A stretch of 64,000 nucleotides of DNA from Gordonia insulae (GTDB taxonomy: Bacteria; Actinomycetota; Actinomycetes; Mycobacteriales; Mycobacteriaceae), in assembly GCF_003855095.1 (NCBI RefSeq), contig NZ_CP033972.1:1674001-1738000 (forward strand). Direction: 5' to 3'. Shown here in pieces: positions 8,751 through 19,085 of this stretch (position 1 is the first letter of the stretch; every line of letters starts with the position of its first letter). The notes under the pieces were generated by a model that saw only the letters and a list, made by a program, of their open reading frames with translations, had not been told where the DNA came from and did not search any database. The position numbers and the translations under genes are program-made.

Positions 8751-10055
8751 TCATTCCGGCGCGATCCGGACCGACGACACCGCTCGTTCGCACTGCACAT
8801 CCACCGCCTCGCCCGCACCGCCGGCCTGACAGCCGACCGAAACCTGCAGTCCGTCGTCGACGAGGACGTACCAACGGATCGCGGTACCCGAGGCCGGCGC
8901 CTCCCGGTAGCTGATCACGTCGCGACCCATGAACCGGGTGGTCGGCGAGAACTCGGTGACGACGTCGTCGCCGCGCTGCCGTATCCGATTGCCCAGGCTG
9001 GTCGCCACCGACGCCAGCGTCGAGTCGGACCGGACCTCGCTCTGGACCACCAGGATCCTTCGCCCGTCGTCGTGGTCGGCGAACACGGTGCGGTCGGCCC
9101 GGTCGCCCCCGCGATCGGACGCACCCAGTTCGGTCTGCCGCCAATCCGCGGGTACCACCACGCTCGTGCGCCCCAGCGTCACCCGCCGCTCCGGGGCCGC
9201 GTCGTCGCCGCCGCGTTGCAGGAACCCGACTCCCCCGGCGATCACCGCCACCGCGACGGCGATCGCGCCCGCGGCCCAGATCCACCGGCCGGTCGGGCGC
9301 CGTGGCGCCGTGGGGGCCGGGCCGACCACGGGCGCCACCGGTGGGTCGCCCGACTCGGTACGTCCGGTGCGCCCTCCGTAGCGCCTGATCAGCTCGCGGT
9401 CGACCGCCAGCACCCGGCCGGCGACGGCATGCGTCGACACGACCTCGACGGCCCGGGTCACCTCCGCGGTGTCGGCGCCGTCGACGAACACCGCCTCCAC
9501 CGAGTCGTCGACGATGGACTCGGTCACTGCGGCGACGTCGGACGCGTCGGGTTCGATGACCTCGGTCGCCTCGATCTGCCACCCGGCCGCGGTCCGGCGC
9601 AGACGCGCCACGTCCCACCGCGCCCGGTGCGGCCGGGCGGGGTCGGATGCCAGGGTCGGCCGGTGCGTCGTCTCGACCACGGCGCAGCGTTGCATCGCGC
9701 CGTCGGAGTGACTGCGCGCGATGAGCACCGCACGCGGGACGAGGGTCACCGTCGTCGGCAGGTCCGCGGTGGCGCGGTGCAGCACCGACGAGCGCAGCCG
9801 GCCCCAGGTACTCGGATAGCCGATCACCACCGGCAGCGGGCCGTCCGGGCCGTGATCCGGCAGGCCGAGGTCGTGCCAGACGGCCTGCCAGGCCTGATGG
9901 CCGTAGCGACGCACACCACCGACCGTGACGGTCGGGACGTCGACGGCATCGAGCAGGGCGGTGACATCGGTCGTGCGCGCACCGGTCAGGTGTAGCTGCC
10001 CGTAGGCGAGGTCGACCACCGTCGGTCGTCGCGCGGCGGGTACCACGACGGTCAC
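8751..10055 (-). CDS. type VII secretion-associated membrane protein (Rv3446c family)
   Basis: 434 aa. An N-terminal cytoplasmic actin-like/ATPase-like half (about 1-235), a Pro-rich linker, one membrane helix near residues 257-277 (WIWAAGAIAVAVAVIAGG) and an outer domain ending with a Cys pair (SVGCQAGG, QCERAV). This architecture and the place between rplM and eccC match the ESX-4 protein Rv3446c. The GTG start overlaps the eccC stop by 4 bp. Exact role in ESX-4 is unknown; a membrane accessory to the EccC motor is likely. Confidence 0.85.
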   Translation of the reverse strand: MTVVVPAARRPTVVDLAYGQLHLTGARTTDVTALLDAVDVPTVTVGGVRRYGHQAWQAVWHDLGLPDHGPDGPLPVVIGYPSTWGRLRSSVLHRATADLPTTVTLVPRAVLIARSHSDGAMQRCAVVETTHRPTLASDPARPHRARWDVARLRRTAAGWQIEATEVIEPDASDVAAVTESIVDDSVEAVFVDGADTAEVTRAVEVVSTHAVAGRVLAVDRELIRRYGGRTGRTESGDPPVAPVVGPAPTAPRRPTGRWIWAAGAIAVAVAVIAGGVGFLQRGGDDAAPERRVTLGRTSVVVPADWRQTELGASDRGGDRADRTVFADHDDGRRILVVQSEVRSDSTLASVATSLGNRIRQRGDDVVTEFSPTTRFMGRDVISYREAPASGTAIRWYVLVDDGLQVSVGCQAGGAGEAVDVQCERAVSSVRIAPE

Positions 10056-13000
10056 ACCTCGGGTTCGACGTAGCCGACCTGGATCATCTCCTGCGGCCGC
10101 GTCCGGGAGATGAGCTCACCGCGCCCCGGCACGAGCTGCTGCATACGGACCCGACCCGTGATGTAGCCCTCGTCGCGGTCGCCGCTCATCAGCAGGATGT
10201 CGCAGGACAGGTCCTTGAGGCGTCCGATCAGCGGGTCGAACATCGCCCGTCCGAGGCCACCCGAGCGGCGCGCCACGATGATGTGGAACCCGATATCGCG
10301 GGCGTGGGCGGCCAGATCGACCAACGGCAGCAGCGGGTTGCCCGACGCCGCCGCCACCATGTCGTAGTCGTCGATGACCAGGTACACGTCCGCGCCCGTG
10401 TAGTACGACCGGTCCCGTAGCTGCTGGGGCGTCACGTCCTCCGGCGGGAGCCGCGCACTGAGGATCTCGGCCAGTTGCACCATCATCGGCGCCGCCTTGT
10501 TGGCCGAACTGGCGTAGCCGCCGAGGTGGTCGCCCTCGATGATGCCGAGCATCGTCCGCCGATAGTCGATGAAGACGATCTTCACCTCTTCGGACGTCGA
10601 GTTGCGGACCAGTCCGCGCACGATGTTGCGCAACAGCGTCGTCTTGCCGTGCTCGACGTCGGCGAACAGCATGAAATGCGGTTGGCTGGTGAAGTCGAGT
10701 ACCACGGGCGCGAGTTCGAGCTCGCCGACACCGACGGCAACCTGATTGGGCCGCAGGGTGATCCCCGCGTTCGCCACCAGTTCGTCGACCTCCTGCTGGG
10801 CGATCTCGACCCCGAGTTTGCGCACCGCCATGGCCTCGCGCCCGCGGTACGCACCGGCGAGCTGGTCCACGGCGTGCTGGACACCGGCCGGCAGCGACTC
10901 GGGTGAGGGCACGCCGTCGAGGCGCGGCAGCGCGATCAGCATGTGCAGTTCCTCGGGCGTCAGTCCGCGTCCCGGCCGACTGTGCGGCACCAACGCCGCG
11001 GCGCGGCGGCCCATGTCGGAATCCATCGCATCACCGAGCTTCAGCTCGATCCGGCTGCCGATCAGGTCCTTCACCCCCGGCCGGACCTCGGCCCACCTCG
11101 ACGCCGAGACGATCACGTGCACGCCGTAGGAAAGACCCTGCTGCACAATCGTGTTGATCTGTTCTTCCAGGAAGTCGAGTTCATTGCGCAGGACACCGAC
11201 GCCGTCGAGCACCAGGAACACGTCACCGTGCCGGTCCCCGGCCAGCGGATCGGACGGGTCGAGCCCACCGCCGGCGAACCAGTTCTGCCGTCGCGCGCGG
11301 TAGTCGCGCATCGATTCGATACCCAGTCGGGCGAACAACAGTTCCCGACCGCGCACGATCGCGCCGACCTCGGCGACGGTGCGGCGCACCGCGTCCATGT
11401 CGCCCCGCGACGCGACCGACCCCACGTGCGGCAGTCCCGCGACGGACGCGAGGCTACCGCCACCGAAATCGAGGCAGTAGAACTGCACCTGCTCGGGCGT
11501 GTGGGTGGCCGCGGCGGACATGATGATCGTCCGCAGCGCCGTCGATTTGCCCGACTGTGGTCCACCGACCACCGCGACGTTGCCCGCCGCCCCACTCAGG
11601 TCCAGGCGGTGGTGGTCGCGGCGCTGATCGTACGGTCGATCCACGATGCCGATGGCGATCCGCAGATCGCCCGCCGCGCCGGGGGTCGTCCAGTCCCGGC
11701 GCCCGACGAGCTGATCCACGGTCGACGACTCGTCGAGCGGCGGCAGCCACACCTCGTGGGCGGGCGGACCATGGCCGGCCATGCGACCCACGAGGGTGTC
11801 CAGCAGGGTGGGCACCGCCGCCGCGGCCGGGTCGTCGTAGGCGGGCAGGTCCGGGGTGGTCGGTGGCTCCTCGTCGAGCAGCGCCTGCGCCTGGTCGAGC
11901 ACCGACGAACTCGCGGCACCGTCCTCCAGCGGGACCGGGAGTGCGGTGAACACCTTCATCCGTCCGCGCGGACCGTTGTAGACGGGGCCGTCGTCGATCG
12001 CGCCGTCGGCGGCGACCGGCGAGTAGTACGGCCCGGACACGTAGGAGGTGTTGAATCGCACCGGTTCGGCCGAGTCGCATTTGAGGTATGCCGAACCGGG
12101 CACGCTCGGTAGGTGGTAGGCGTCCGGCACGCCCAGCACCGAGCGGGATTCGTTGGCCGAGAACGTCTTCAGACCGATCCGATACGACAGGTGACTGTCC
12201 AGCCCGCGGAGTTTGCCCTCTTCGAGACGTTGCGAGGCCAGCAACAGATGGATGTGCAACGACCGGCCGAGACGACCGATCGCGACGAACAGCTCGGCGA
12301 AATCGGGCTTCTGCGAGAGCAGTTCGGAGAACTCGTCGACGACGATGAACAACGCGGGCAGGGGTTCGAGCCGCACGCCGGACGCCCTGGCACGTTCGTA
12401 GTCGGTGACATTGGCGAAGTTGCCGGCCGACCGGAGCAGCTCCTGGCGGCGGTTCATCTCGCCGGACAAGGCGTCCTTCATGCGGTCCACCAGCGGGAGT
12501 TCGTTCTCGAGGTTGGTGATGATCGCCGCCACGTGCGGGGCGGACTCCAGCCCGAGGAAGGTCGCACCGCCCTTGAAGTCGACCAGTACGAGATTCAGCT
12601 CGGTCGGTGAATGGGTGGCCAGCATCGCGAGCACCAGGGTGCGCAGGAACTCGGACTTGCCCGAGCCGGTCGCGCCGATGCACAGACCGTGCGGGCCCAT
12701 GCCACCGTGCGCACTCTCCTTGATGTCGAGGTCGACCGGCGTGCCGCCGGGTGTGTATCCGATCGGCACCCGCAGGCGATCGCGGCCGGTCCGACCGCGC
12801 CAGTACACCGCGGGATCGAACCGTGCCGCATCGGTGATACCCAGGAGCGCAGGCAGTCCCGGGTCGCTCGAGGTGGCCTCGGACTCGAGGTTCGCCAGGG
12901 CCGCCGCGGTGGCGAGCCGGTAGCGCGCCATACGTCGGGCCAGCGTCTCCACCTCCGGAATCGTCAGCGAGTCCATGTCGGCGAATTCCTCGACGCCGAA

Positions 13001-14134
13001 GGCGCTGCGCGCGGCCACCTTCCGGTTCCGCACCACGAGCTGCAGACCCCGGCGCGCGGCGAGTCCGTCCGGTGGTGCGGTCAGGTCGAGGACCGTCACC
13101 CCTTCCATCCCCGCGTCGTTGATCAGCCGCTCGTCGCCGGCGACGTAGCCGTCGTCGAGGATGACCACCAGATGCGACCTACCCGGCGTCGGCGGAGCGG
13201 AACGGCTGAACCGGCCGCGCTCCAGCAGGTCGGTGGCCATCGAGTTCTCGAAGTCGGCGAGTGTCGGATAGATCATCCGCATCGCGCCCAAACCGTCCCG
13301 CAGTGTCGGATGGCCAACGTGCGGAAGCCATTTCGCCCAATCCCAGGCCTCGCCGGCCGGGTCACCGGTGATGATGACGATGTGCAGGTGGTCGGGACCG
13401 TGGAACGCGCACAGCTCCACCACCATCGACCGCACGAGATCGCGGGTCTCCTGCCGCGCACCCTCGATGTTCACCGCCGGGAAACCGCGTAGCGAGATCG
13501 ACGTCGGGAGCCGGTGCACCACGGAGTGGGTGCGCACGAAGCGGCGCAACGCCACCATCGACACCGGCTCGATGTCCTCGAGTGGGCCCGTCTCCGGCGG
13601 CATGAGCCGGGTCGCCAGCCGCTGCGACCCCACTCCGACACGGACATGGGCGAAATCGCTGTCGGTCGGACGGCGCTCCCACATCCGGCGGGTGCCCACG
13701 ATCTCGAGCAACGCGGCCGGATCGGGATGGCTCCACGACAACGCCGCCCGCTGGGCATCGACGGTCTCGAGAACCTGCGCACGCGTCTGGCCGAGATAGC
13801 GGAAGTAGTCCTTGCGTTCCTCGTTCAGTTCGGCGGCGCGCTTGCCACCGCCGCGACCTCCTGCGGCGAACATGCCGAACATCGACATCAGCATCATCAG
13901 CGGGAACATCATGAACAACGGATTGGCCAGGATGTTTCGGCCACCGGTCGCGAACATCATCGCGATCATCCCGACCACCGCGACGACCATCACCACCGGC
14001 AGCAACTTCATCAGCATGTTGCCCGGGACCACCCGCGGCACATCCGGCGGCGGTGCGATGTTCAGCTCGCCGCCGGGAGTGCGCGGAGGCGTGATCCGGG
14101 GTCGACGGACAAACCCCTCCGTTGTGGCGACCAC
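10052..14134 (-). CDS. eccC: type VII secretion system ESX-4 FtsK/SpoIIIE ATPase EccC
   Basis: 1360-aa motor protein of ESX-4, somewhat longer than M. tuberculosis EccC4. Two adjacent membrane helices lie near residues 40-95, followed by three P-loop ATPase domains: GATGSGKSEFLRT (Walker B LVLVDFKGG), GGPQSGKSTALRT (CLDFGGG) and a degenerate third, ADVEHGKTTLLRN, where the first P-loop Gly is Ala. Degenerate later sites are normal for EccC. Start GTG at 14134 has a GGGGAA site about 7 bases upstream. It is divergent from eccD and overlaps the Rv3446c-type gene. Confidence 0.96.
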   Translation of the reverse strand: MVATTEGFVRRPRITPPRTPGGELNIAPPPDVPRVVPGNMLMKLLPVVMVVAVVGMIAMMFATGGRNILANPLFMMFPLMMLMSMFGMFAAGGRGGGKRAAELNEERKDYFRYLGQTRAQVLETVDAQRAALSWSHPDPAALLEIVGTRRMWERRPTDSDFAHVRVGVGSQRLATRLMPPETGPLEDIEPVSMVALRRFVRTHSVVHRLPTSISLRGFPAVNIEGARQETRDLVRSMVVELCAFHGPDHLHIVIITGDPAGEAWDWAKWLPHVGHPTLRDGLGAMRMIYPTLADFENSMATDLLERGRFSRSAPPTPGRSHLVVILDDGYVAGDERLINDAGMEGVTVLDLTAPPDGLAARRGLQLVVRNRKVAARSAFGVEEFADMDSLTIPEVETLARRMARYRLATAAALANLESEATSSDPGLPALLGITDAARFDPAVYWRGRTGRDRLRVPIGYTPGGTPVDLDIKESAHGGMGPHGLCIGATGSGKSEFLRTLVLAMLATHSPTELNLVLVDFKGGATFLGLESAPHVAAIITNLENELPLVDRMKDALSGEMNRRQELLRSAGNFANVTDYERARASGVRLEPLPALFIVVDEFSELLSQKPDFAELFVAIGRLGRSLHIHLLLASQRLEEGKLRGLDSHLSYRIGLKTFSANESRSVLGVPDAYHLPSVPGSAYLKCDSAEPVRFNTSYVSGPYYSPVAADGAIDDGPVYNGPRGRMKVFTALPVPLEDGAASSSVLDQAQALLDEEPPTTPDLPAYDDPAAAAVPTLLDTLVGRMAGHGPPAHEVWLPPLDESSTVDQLVGRRDWTTPGAAGDLRIAIGIVDRPYDQRRDHHRLDLSGAAGNVAVVGGPQSGKSTALRTIIMSAAATHTPEQVQFYCLDFGGGSLASVAGLPHVGSVASRGDMDAVRRTVAEVGAIVRGRELLFARLGIESMRDYRARRQNWFAGGGLDPSDPLAGDRHGDVFLVLDGVGVLRNELDFLEEQINTIVQQGLSYGVHVIVSASRWAEVRPGVKDLIGSRIELKLGDAMDSDMGRRAAALVPHSRPGRGLTPEELHMLIALPRLDGVPSPESLPAGVQHAVDQLAGAYRGREAMAVRKLGVEIAQQEVDELVANAGITLRPNQVAVGVGELELAPVVLDFTSQPHFMLFADVEHGKTTLLRNIVRGLVRNSTSEEVKIVFIDYRRTMLGIIEGDHLGGYASSANKAAPMMVQLAEILSARLPPEDVTPQQLRDRSYYTGADVYLVIDDYDMVAAASGNPLLPLVDLAAHARDIGFHIIVARRSGGLGRAMFDPLIGRLKDLSCDILLMSGDRDEGYITGRVRMQQLVPGRGELISRTRPQEMIQVGYVEPEV

Positions 14135-14205
14135 TCGATGTTCCCCCCGACCGCCCCGGCGGATCCGAATTGATCCGGCCGGGCCGCACTAGTACACAAT
14201 TGACG

Positions 14206-14231
14206 CGGTTCGCTATGTTAACCGCGAACCG
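14206..14231. promoter_or_regulatory. inverted repeat in the eccC/eccD divergent promoter
   Basis: CGGTTCGC (14206-14213) and GCGAACCG (14224-14231) form an 8-bp perfect dyad with a 10-bp A/T-richer centre that includes TATGTTAACC. A second overlapping dyad uses CGCGGTT and AACCGCG. It sits 20 bp upstream of the eccD start, inside the 116-bp region from which both ESX-4 arms must be transcribed. An operator for a dimeric regulator is plausible; an RNA hairpin in the eccD leader is the alternative. Confidence 0.45.
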
Positions 14232-14250
14232 GGCGGGGAGGATCCACCAG

Positions 14251-15789
14251 ATGTCGACTCTGGATGCGCAAGCGATGACGGCTCGATCGCCGGGCCAGGG
14301 ACACGGCGCCGGTGCGCGCGGCGACGCGGGCATCGAGCCCGAACTCGTGCGGGTCTCGATCCTGGGCGGGAACACACAGCTCGATGTGGGTCTACCTGCG
14401 GCGTTGCCCATTGCGGCACTCATCCCCGATGTCGTCGCGCAGATCGAGTCCCGTAATCCCGCACGCCGCGACCCCGACGATCCGGACGGCGCCGACGGTC
14501 GCCCGTACGACCGTCAGAACCGCTGGACCCTCGGTCTCGTGGGACAGGAGCAGATCGCCCCGAACAGGTCGCTGGCGGAATCCGGCATCCGTGACGGTGA
14601 CCTGCTCGTTCTCCGTTCCACGCGCACCGGTGAATCGCCGGCGCTGTTCGACGACGTCGTCGACGCTGTCGCTCGTTTGAATGAATCTCACTTCGCCAGT
14701 TGGTCACCGACCGCCGCGCGATATGCGGGACACACCGTCGCCATCCTCGCCGCGATCGCCGCGGCGGTCTCGCTGGGCGCCTTCCGGTCCACCAGCGGAG
14801 CCGTGTGGATCGCCGGCCTCGGCGCGCTCGCCGCAGTCGCGCTGCTCACCGCCGGGACCATCGTCGCCCGGTACTACCGCGACGAGACCAGTGCCGCGGT
14901 GCTCGCCGCGGCCGCCATGCCGCTCGTCTTCGTCACCGGCATGCTCCTGACACCCGGCCGGTTCGGGTCCGCCCACCTCACCCTCGGATGCGCACTGACA
15001 CTGGTCGCCGCGGTCGTCTCCTATCGGTTGACCGCGGTGGGACCCGCGTTGCACAGCGCGGTCACCACGGCCACGCTGCTCGCCGGTTTCGGTTGTGCCG
15101 CCGAACTCCTGCTCGACGCGACGGTGCCCGACGTCGCCGCGGTCCTGGCCGCCGTCGGACTGCTCGTGGTGGCGCTCGCCCCGCGGGCCACCATCATGCT
15201 GGCCAAGCTGCCCCTGCCACCGGTACCCACGGCGGGCGCGGCGATCGACACCGAGGACATCGAACCGAAGCCCGCCATCGAGGGAATCGGCGCGATCGGT
15301 GCGATGGCACTTCCGAAAGCCGATGCCCTCGAGCGCCGTTCGTTCGTCGCGAACGCCTATCTGACCGGCATCGTCGCCGGTACGACGCTGGTGAGCGCGG
15401 TCTGCGCCGTCCTCGCCGCCGCCCCGCTGACCGGCTTCGCCCCCAAGACCGCGGCGTTCGCCGCCATCATCGCCGTGGTCCTCTGTCTGCGCGGGCGGTC
15501 ACACAGCGACCTCGCCCAGGCCGCCTTCCTGATCGCCGGCGGTTCACTGGCGCTCATCGCGCTGGCCACCGGTTTCGCTTTCGGGGCCGACAACTGGCCC
15601 GTCATCGCGTTCGCGGTGGGGATGGCGATGGTCGCCGGAGCCCTGGTCCTCGGTGTCGTCGCGCCCAGGCAGGAGTTCTCGCCGGTGATGCGGCGCAGCG
15701 CCGAGATCATCGAATACATCCTCGTCGCGATCATCGTGCCGCTGCTGCTGTGGATTCTCGACCTGTACCGGATCGTCCGGGAGATCTGA
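14251..15789 (+). CDS. eccD: type VII secretion integral membrane protein EccD (ESX-4)
   Basis: 512 aa. Residues about 30-130 form the ubiquitin-like YukD domain (ELVRVSILGGNTQLDV, GIRDGDLLVL); the rest holds about eleven membrane helices, the layout of EccD, which forms the membrane pore ring of ESX systems. I start at ATG 14251 because GGGGAGGAT lies 8 bases upstream; an upstream in-frame extension to 14122 would cross the divergent promoter. mycP follows after 1 bp. Confidence 0.95.
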   Translation: MSTLDAQAMTARSPGQGHGAGARGDAGIEPELVRVSILGGNTQLDVGLPAALPIAALIPDVVAQIESRNPARRDPDDPDGADGRPYDRQNRWTLGLVGQEQIAPNRSLAESGIRDGDLLVLRSTRTGESPALFDDVVDAVARLNESHFASWSPTAARYAGHTVAILAAIAAAVSLGAFRSTSGAVWIAGLGALAAVALLTAGTIVARYYRDETSAAVLAAAAMPLVFVTGMLLTPGRFGSAHLTLGCALTLVAAVVSYRLTAVGPALHSAVTTATLLAGFGCAAELLLDATVPDVAAVLAAVGLLVVALAPRATIMLAKLPLPPVPTAGAAIDTEDIEPKPAIEGIGAIGAMALPKADALERRSFVANAYLTGIVAGTTLVSAVCAVLAAAPLTGFAPKTAAFAAIIAVVLCLRGRSHSDLAQAAFLIAGGSLALIALATGFAFGADNWPVIAFAVGMAMVAGALVLGVVAPRQEFSPVMRRSAEIIEYILVAIIVPLLLWILDLYRIVREI

Positions 15790-15790
15790 C

Positions 15791-17227
15791 GTGGGCAGGC
15801 ACGGTGTACACCCGGCCCACCCGCCCCGCCTCCGACGTCCGTTCGGGATCGTCGGTGCGCTGGCGTCGACCGTCCTCCTGGTCGCGGCCATCGGGAGTGC
15901 GCCGGCGAGCGCACTGACCCCACCGACGGTCGATCCCTCGGCACTGGTGCGATCGGCGCCGGTGGCACCGCCGGAGCCGACCGAGCAGCGCACCCTCTGC
16001 GCCAAACCGCTGGCCACAGGTCGGCATGACAACGCGAAACCCACAGCCGCACAGGCAATGATGAACCTTCCGGACGCTTGGCGATTCAGCCGCGGCGCGG
16101 GACAGAAGGTGGCCGTGATCGACACCGGCGTGACCCCGCATCCGCGGCTGGGTCGAGTGCAGGCCGGGGGCGACTACGTGTCGTCGGGCAACGGCCTGAC
16201 CGACTGCGATGCCCACGGCACACTGGTCGCCGGCATCATCGCCGCCGAACCCAGCCGCCACGACGCCTTCGCCGGCGTCGCACCGGACGCCGCCCTGATC
16301 TCGATCCGGCAGTCGAGCGGCGCGTACTCCGCGAAAGACCAGCGCAACCGCGACAACACCGATCCGACCGTCGGCTCCGGATTCGGGTCGGTCCGCACCC
16401 TGGCGAACGCGGTCGTGCACGCGGTGGACCTCGGCGCCACCGTCATCAACATCTCCGAGGTGGCGTGCGCGAGCGCCGGCACCCGACTCAACGACAGGTC
16501 ACTCGGCGCCGCCGTCAAGTACGCCTACGATCGCGATGTCGTCGTGGTGGTCGCCGCAGGCAACCTGTCACAGAATTCCGGTTGCCGGCAACAGAATCCG
16601 ACACCGGCGCCGAGTGACACCGGCGGATGGGGATCGGTGAGCACGGTCGCGAGCCCCGCGTGGTTCTCACCGTATGTGCTCGCCGTGGGGTCGGTCGACG
16701 CCGGTACCGGCGCACCGAGCGGCTTCAGTCTGAACGGCCCCTGGGTCAGCGTGGCCGCACCGGGCACCGACATCGTCAGCCTCGACAGCACCCGCGGGTC
16801 GGCGAAACTGGTGGATGCCCAGCAGGGCCAGGACGGCCCGATACCGATCGTCGGAACGAGCTTCGCCACGCCGTACGTGGCCGGTACCGTCGCCCTCGTT
16901 CGCGCCCGGTTCCCACGCCTGGGAGCGAAGCAGATCATGGAGCGGATCACCCGGACCGCCCACGCCCCGGGTACCGGGCACGACACGCAGATCGGTTACG
17001 GCGTCATCGATCCGGTCTCCGCGCTGACGAGTGAGATCCCCGGCGAAGGTCCGGATCCCACCGACTCGAAGGCCATCGCCGCGCCGGCCGCCGAGCCGAT
17101 CCCCGACCACACCGCACGCAACGTCGCGCTCATCGGGGCAGGCGTCTGCGTCGCGGTGATCGCGGCAGTCCTCGGGATCGCGCTCCCCCATCGCCGCGTC
17201 CGGCGTCTCGGGCCCGACGAGTACTGA
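15791..17227 (+). CDS. mycP: type VII secretion-associated serine protease mycosin (ESX-4)
   Basis: 478-aa subtilisin-like protease. N-terminal signal peptide (about 20-42, ending near ASA-L), catalytic Asp in VAVIDTGVTPH, His in CDAHGTLVAG, Ser in VGTSFATPYVAG, and a C-terminal membrane anchor (VALIGAGVCVAVIAAVLGIAL) followed by a basic tail: the mycosin layout, with the catalytic domain outside the membrane. The GTG start is 1 bp after the eccD stop. In M. tuberculosis eccB4 follows mycP4; here the next gene is ispH on the other strand. Confidence 0.96.
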   Translation: MGRHGVHPAHPPRLRRPFGIVGALASTVLLVAAIGSAPASALTPPTVDPSALVRSAPVAPPEPTEQRTLCAKPLATGRHDNAKPTAAQAMMNLPDAWRFSRGAGQKVAVIDTGVTPHPRLGRVQAGGDYVSSGNGLTDCDAHGTLVAGIIAAEPSRHDAFAGVAPDAALISIRQSSGAYSAKDQRNRDNTDPTVGSGFGSVRTLANAVVHAVDLGATVINISEVACASAGTRLNDRSLGAAVKYAYDRDVVVVVAAGNLSQNSGCRQQNPTPAPSDTGGWGSVSTVASPAWFSPYVLAVGSVDAGTGAPSGFSLNGPWVSVAAPGTDIVSLDSTRGSAKLVDAQQGQDGPIPIVGTSFATPYVAGTVALVRARFPRLGAKQIMERITRTAHAPGTGHDTQIGYGVIDPVSALTSEIPGEGPDPTDSKAIAAPAAEPIPDHTARNVALIGAGVCVAVIAAVLGIALPHRRVRRLGPDEY

Positions 17228-17252
17228 TCCCGCCGCGCAAGGGCTATCCGGA

Positions 17253-18206
17253 CTACTTCGCGGTACGTGCCGGGCGCAACTCGCGCGGCAACGCGAACGT
17301 CAACGTCTCGTTGGCGGTGTTGACCGTGTCGACGGTGTCGTAGCCGTACTCGGACAGGAAGTCCAACACGCCCCGGACCAGGACCTCGGGCACCGACGCC
17401 CCGGACGTCACACCGACGGTGGTCACCCCGTCGAGCCAGGCCGGATCGATCTCACGCGCGTAATCGACCAGATGCGACGCCGACGCCCCGTTCTGCAGGG
17501 CCACCTCGACCAGCCGCACCGAATTCGACGAGTTCTTCGAACCGACCACGATGACGAGCTCGCACTGCGGCGCCATCGCCTTCACCGCCACCTGGCGATT
17601 CTGGGTGGCGTAACAGATGTCGTCGCTCGGCGGGTCTTCCAGCAACGGGAATTTGGTGCGCAGTCGCTTGACCGTCTCCATCGTCTCGTCGACCGACAGC
17701 GTGGTCTGCGACAGCCAGATGACCTTCGACTCGTCCCGCACCACCACATCGTCGACGTGGTCGGGACCGTCGACGAGCTGGATGTGCTCCGGAGCCTCAC
17801 CCGCGGTGCCCTCGACCTCTTCGTGACCCTCGTGGCCGATGAGCAGGATGTCGTAATCATCCCGGGCGAAACGCTTCGCCTCCTGGTGCACCTTGGTCAC
17901 CAGGGGACAGGTCGCGTCGATGGTCTTGAGACTGCGCTCCGCCGCGGTCCGGTGCACCTCCGGCGACACGCCATGCGCCGAGAAGACGACGATCGCCCCC
18001 TCGGGCACCTCGTCGGTCTCACCGACGAACACCGCGCCGCGATCCGAGAGCGTCTCGACGACGTGCCGATTGTGCACGATCTCCTTGCGCACGTAGACCG
18101 GAGCACCGTGCTTGTCGAGAGCCCGCTCCACGGTCTCCACGGCACGGTCCACCCCGGCGCAGTACCCACGCGGTTCGGCCAGCAGGACTCGCTTGCGATC
18201 AACCAT
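17253..18206 (-). CDS. ispH: 4-hydroxy-3-methylbut-2-enyl diphosphate reductase
   Basis: Last step of the MEP isoprenoid pathway: HMBPP to IPP and DMAPP, using an iron-sulphur cluster. 317 aa. Cluster cysteines are in [21 protein letters not shown] and the C-terminal region; the active-site segments [13 protein letters not shown] and [10 protein letters not shown] are present. Start [12 protein letters not shown] at ATG 18206; a longer frame upstream runs antisense over the neighbour and is not used. Convergent with mycP, divergent from the lipid-droplet protein gene as lytB2/Rv1109c in M. tuberculosis. Confidence 0.97.
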   Translation of the reverse strand: MVDRKRVLLAEPRGYCAGVDRAVETVERALDKHGAPVYVRKEIVHNRHVVETLSDRGAVFVGETDEVPEGAIVVFSAHGVSPEVHRTAAERSLKTIDATCPLVTKVHQEAKRFARDDYDILLIGHEGHEEVEGTAGEAPEHIQLVDGPDHVDDVVVRDESKVIWLSQTTLSVDETMETVKRLRTKFPLLEDPPSDDICYATQNRQVAVKAMAPQCELVIVVGSKNSSNSVRLVEVALQNGASASHLVDYAREIDPAWLDGVTTVGVTSGASVPEVLVRGVLDFLSEYGYDTVDTVNTANETLTFALPRELRPARTAK

Positions 18207-18317
18207 GGTGTCCAGGGTACGGGTCGATCGTGGTCCCCCGCCCCACTCCCGGCTCGCTCCCGGCTCGCTCCCGGCGTCGGGGTGACTCAATACCACATGG
18301 AATGGCAGAGTAGGACC

Positions 18318-19085
18318 ATGGTTCATGCTCCCTACCCGGCCCGGATCGCCGCGGGCCTCGTCGTCACCGCGATCGAGGAAACCCGAAAACTGCCCGCGCT
18401 GGTGGTCACGCTGCCGATGACCGCGGTCAGCCAGACCCTGCAGGCCGGCATGCGGCTGCAGCAGAACTTCGCCGAACTCGCCATCAAGGGTGACCTCGCC
18501 CTCGAGACGTTGTTCGAGAAGCCCGCCGAGCAACCGGAATGGGCGCGCTTCGACGATGACGACGACGCCATCGACGCCGAGGCGGACCGCACCCCCATCG
18601 AGAGCCGCGGAGAATCGCCCGCTGTGACCGATGACACCACTGCCGGCGCCGATGCACCCGCCCCCGCGAAGGCGCCTGCGAAGAAGACCGCTGCGAAGAA
18701 GGCGCCGGCACAGCGGACCCCGCCCAAGAAGACGAACAACACCGGGCCGACACCCACCACCGACGAGAAACCCGCCGAGCCGTCGTCCGGACGCTTCGCG
18801 CTGTACAGCGCACCGCCCGAGGATCTCGTCACCCGCGACACCGCCGACGGGTCCGCGTCCACGGGCGTGGCCGCCTACGACGGACCGGTGCCCGAGATCG
18901 TCGAATACATCGAATACGACAACCTCACCCTGGCCCAGCTCCGCGCGAAGCTGCGCACCGTCGGACTCGACGAACTGGAGCAGCTCGTCGCCTATGAGAA
19001 GTCGACCAAGGCCAGGGCGCCGTTCATCACGATGATCGACAATCGCATCACCTCGCAGAACAGCAAGCGGCAACCGACGACGTGA
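18318..19085 (+). CDS. lipid droplet-associated protein, Rv1109c type
   Basis: 255 aa. The first 70 residues form an amphipathic helical region ([20 protein letters not shown]) with little charge in the hydrophobic face. Then come an acidic stretch, a Lys/Ala/Pro-rich linker ([15 protein letters not shown]) and a C-terminal conserved segment with a helical fold. The gene lies between ispH and xseA as Rv1109c does, a family annotated as lipid droplet-associated. The last codons overlap the xseA GTG. ATG 18318 starts at MVHAPYP; an ATG seven codons upstream lacks a ribosome-binding site. Confidence 0.75.
   Translation: MVHAPYPARIAAGLVVTAIEETRKLPALVVTLPMTAVSQTLQAGMRLQQNFAELAIKGDLALETLFEKPAEQPEWARFDDDDDAIDAEADRTPIESRGESPAVTDDTTAGADAPAPAKAPAKKTAAKKAPAQRTPPKKTNNTGPTPTTDEKPAEPSSGRFALYSAPPEDLVTRDTADGSASTGVAAYDGPVPEIVEYIEYDNLTLAQLRAKLRTVGLDELEQLVAYEKSTKARAPFITMIDNRITSQNSKRQPTT

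Noticed and set aside
17472..18317. Extension of the lipid-droplet protein frame to 17472
   Set aside because: It is antisense to ispH; family-like sequence begins only at 18318.
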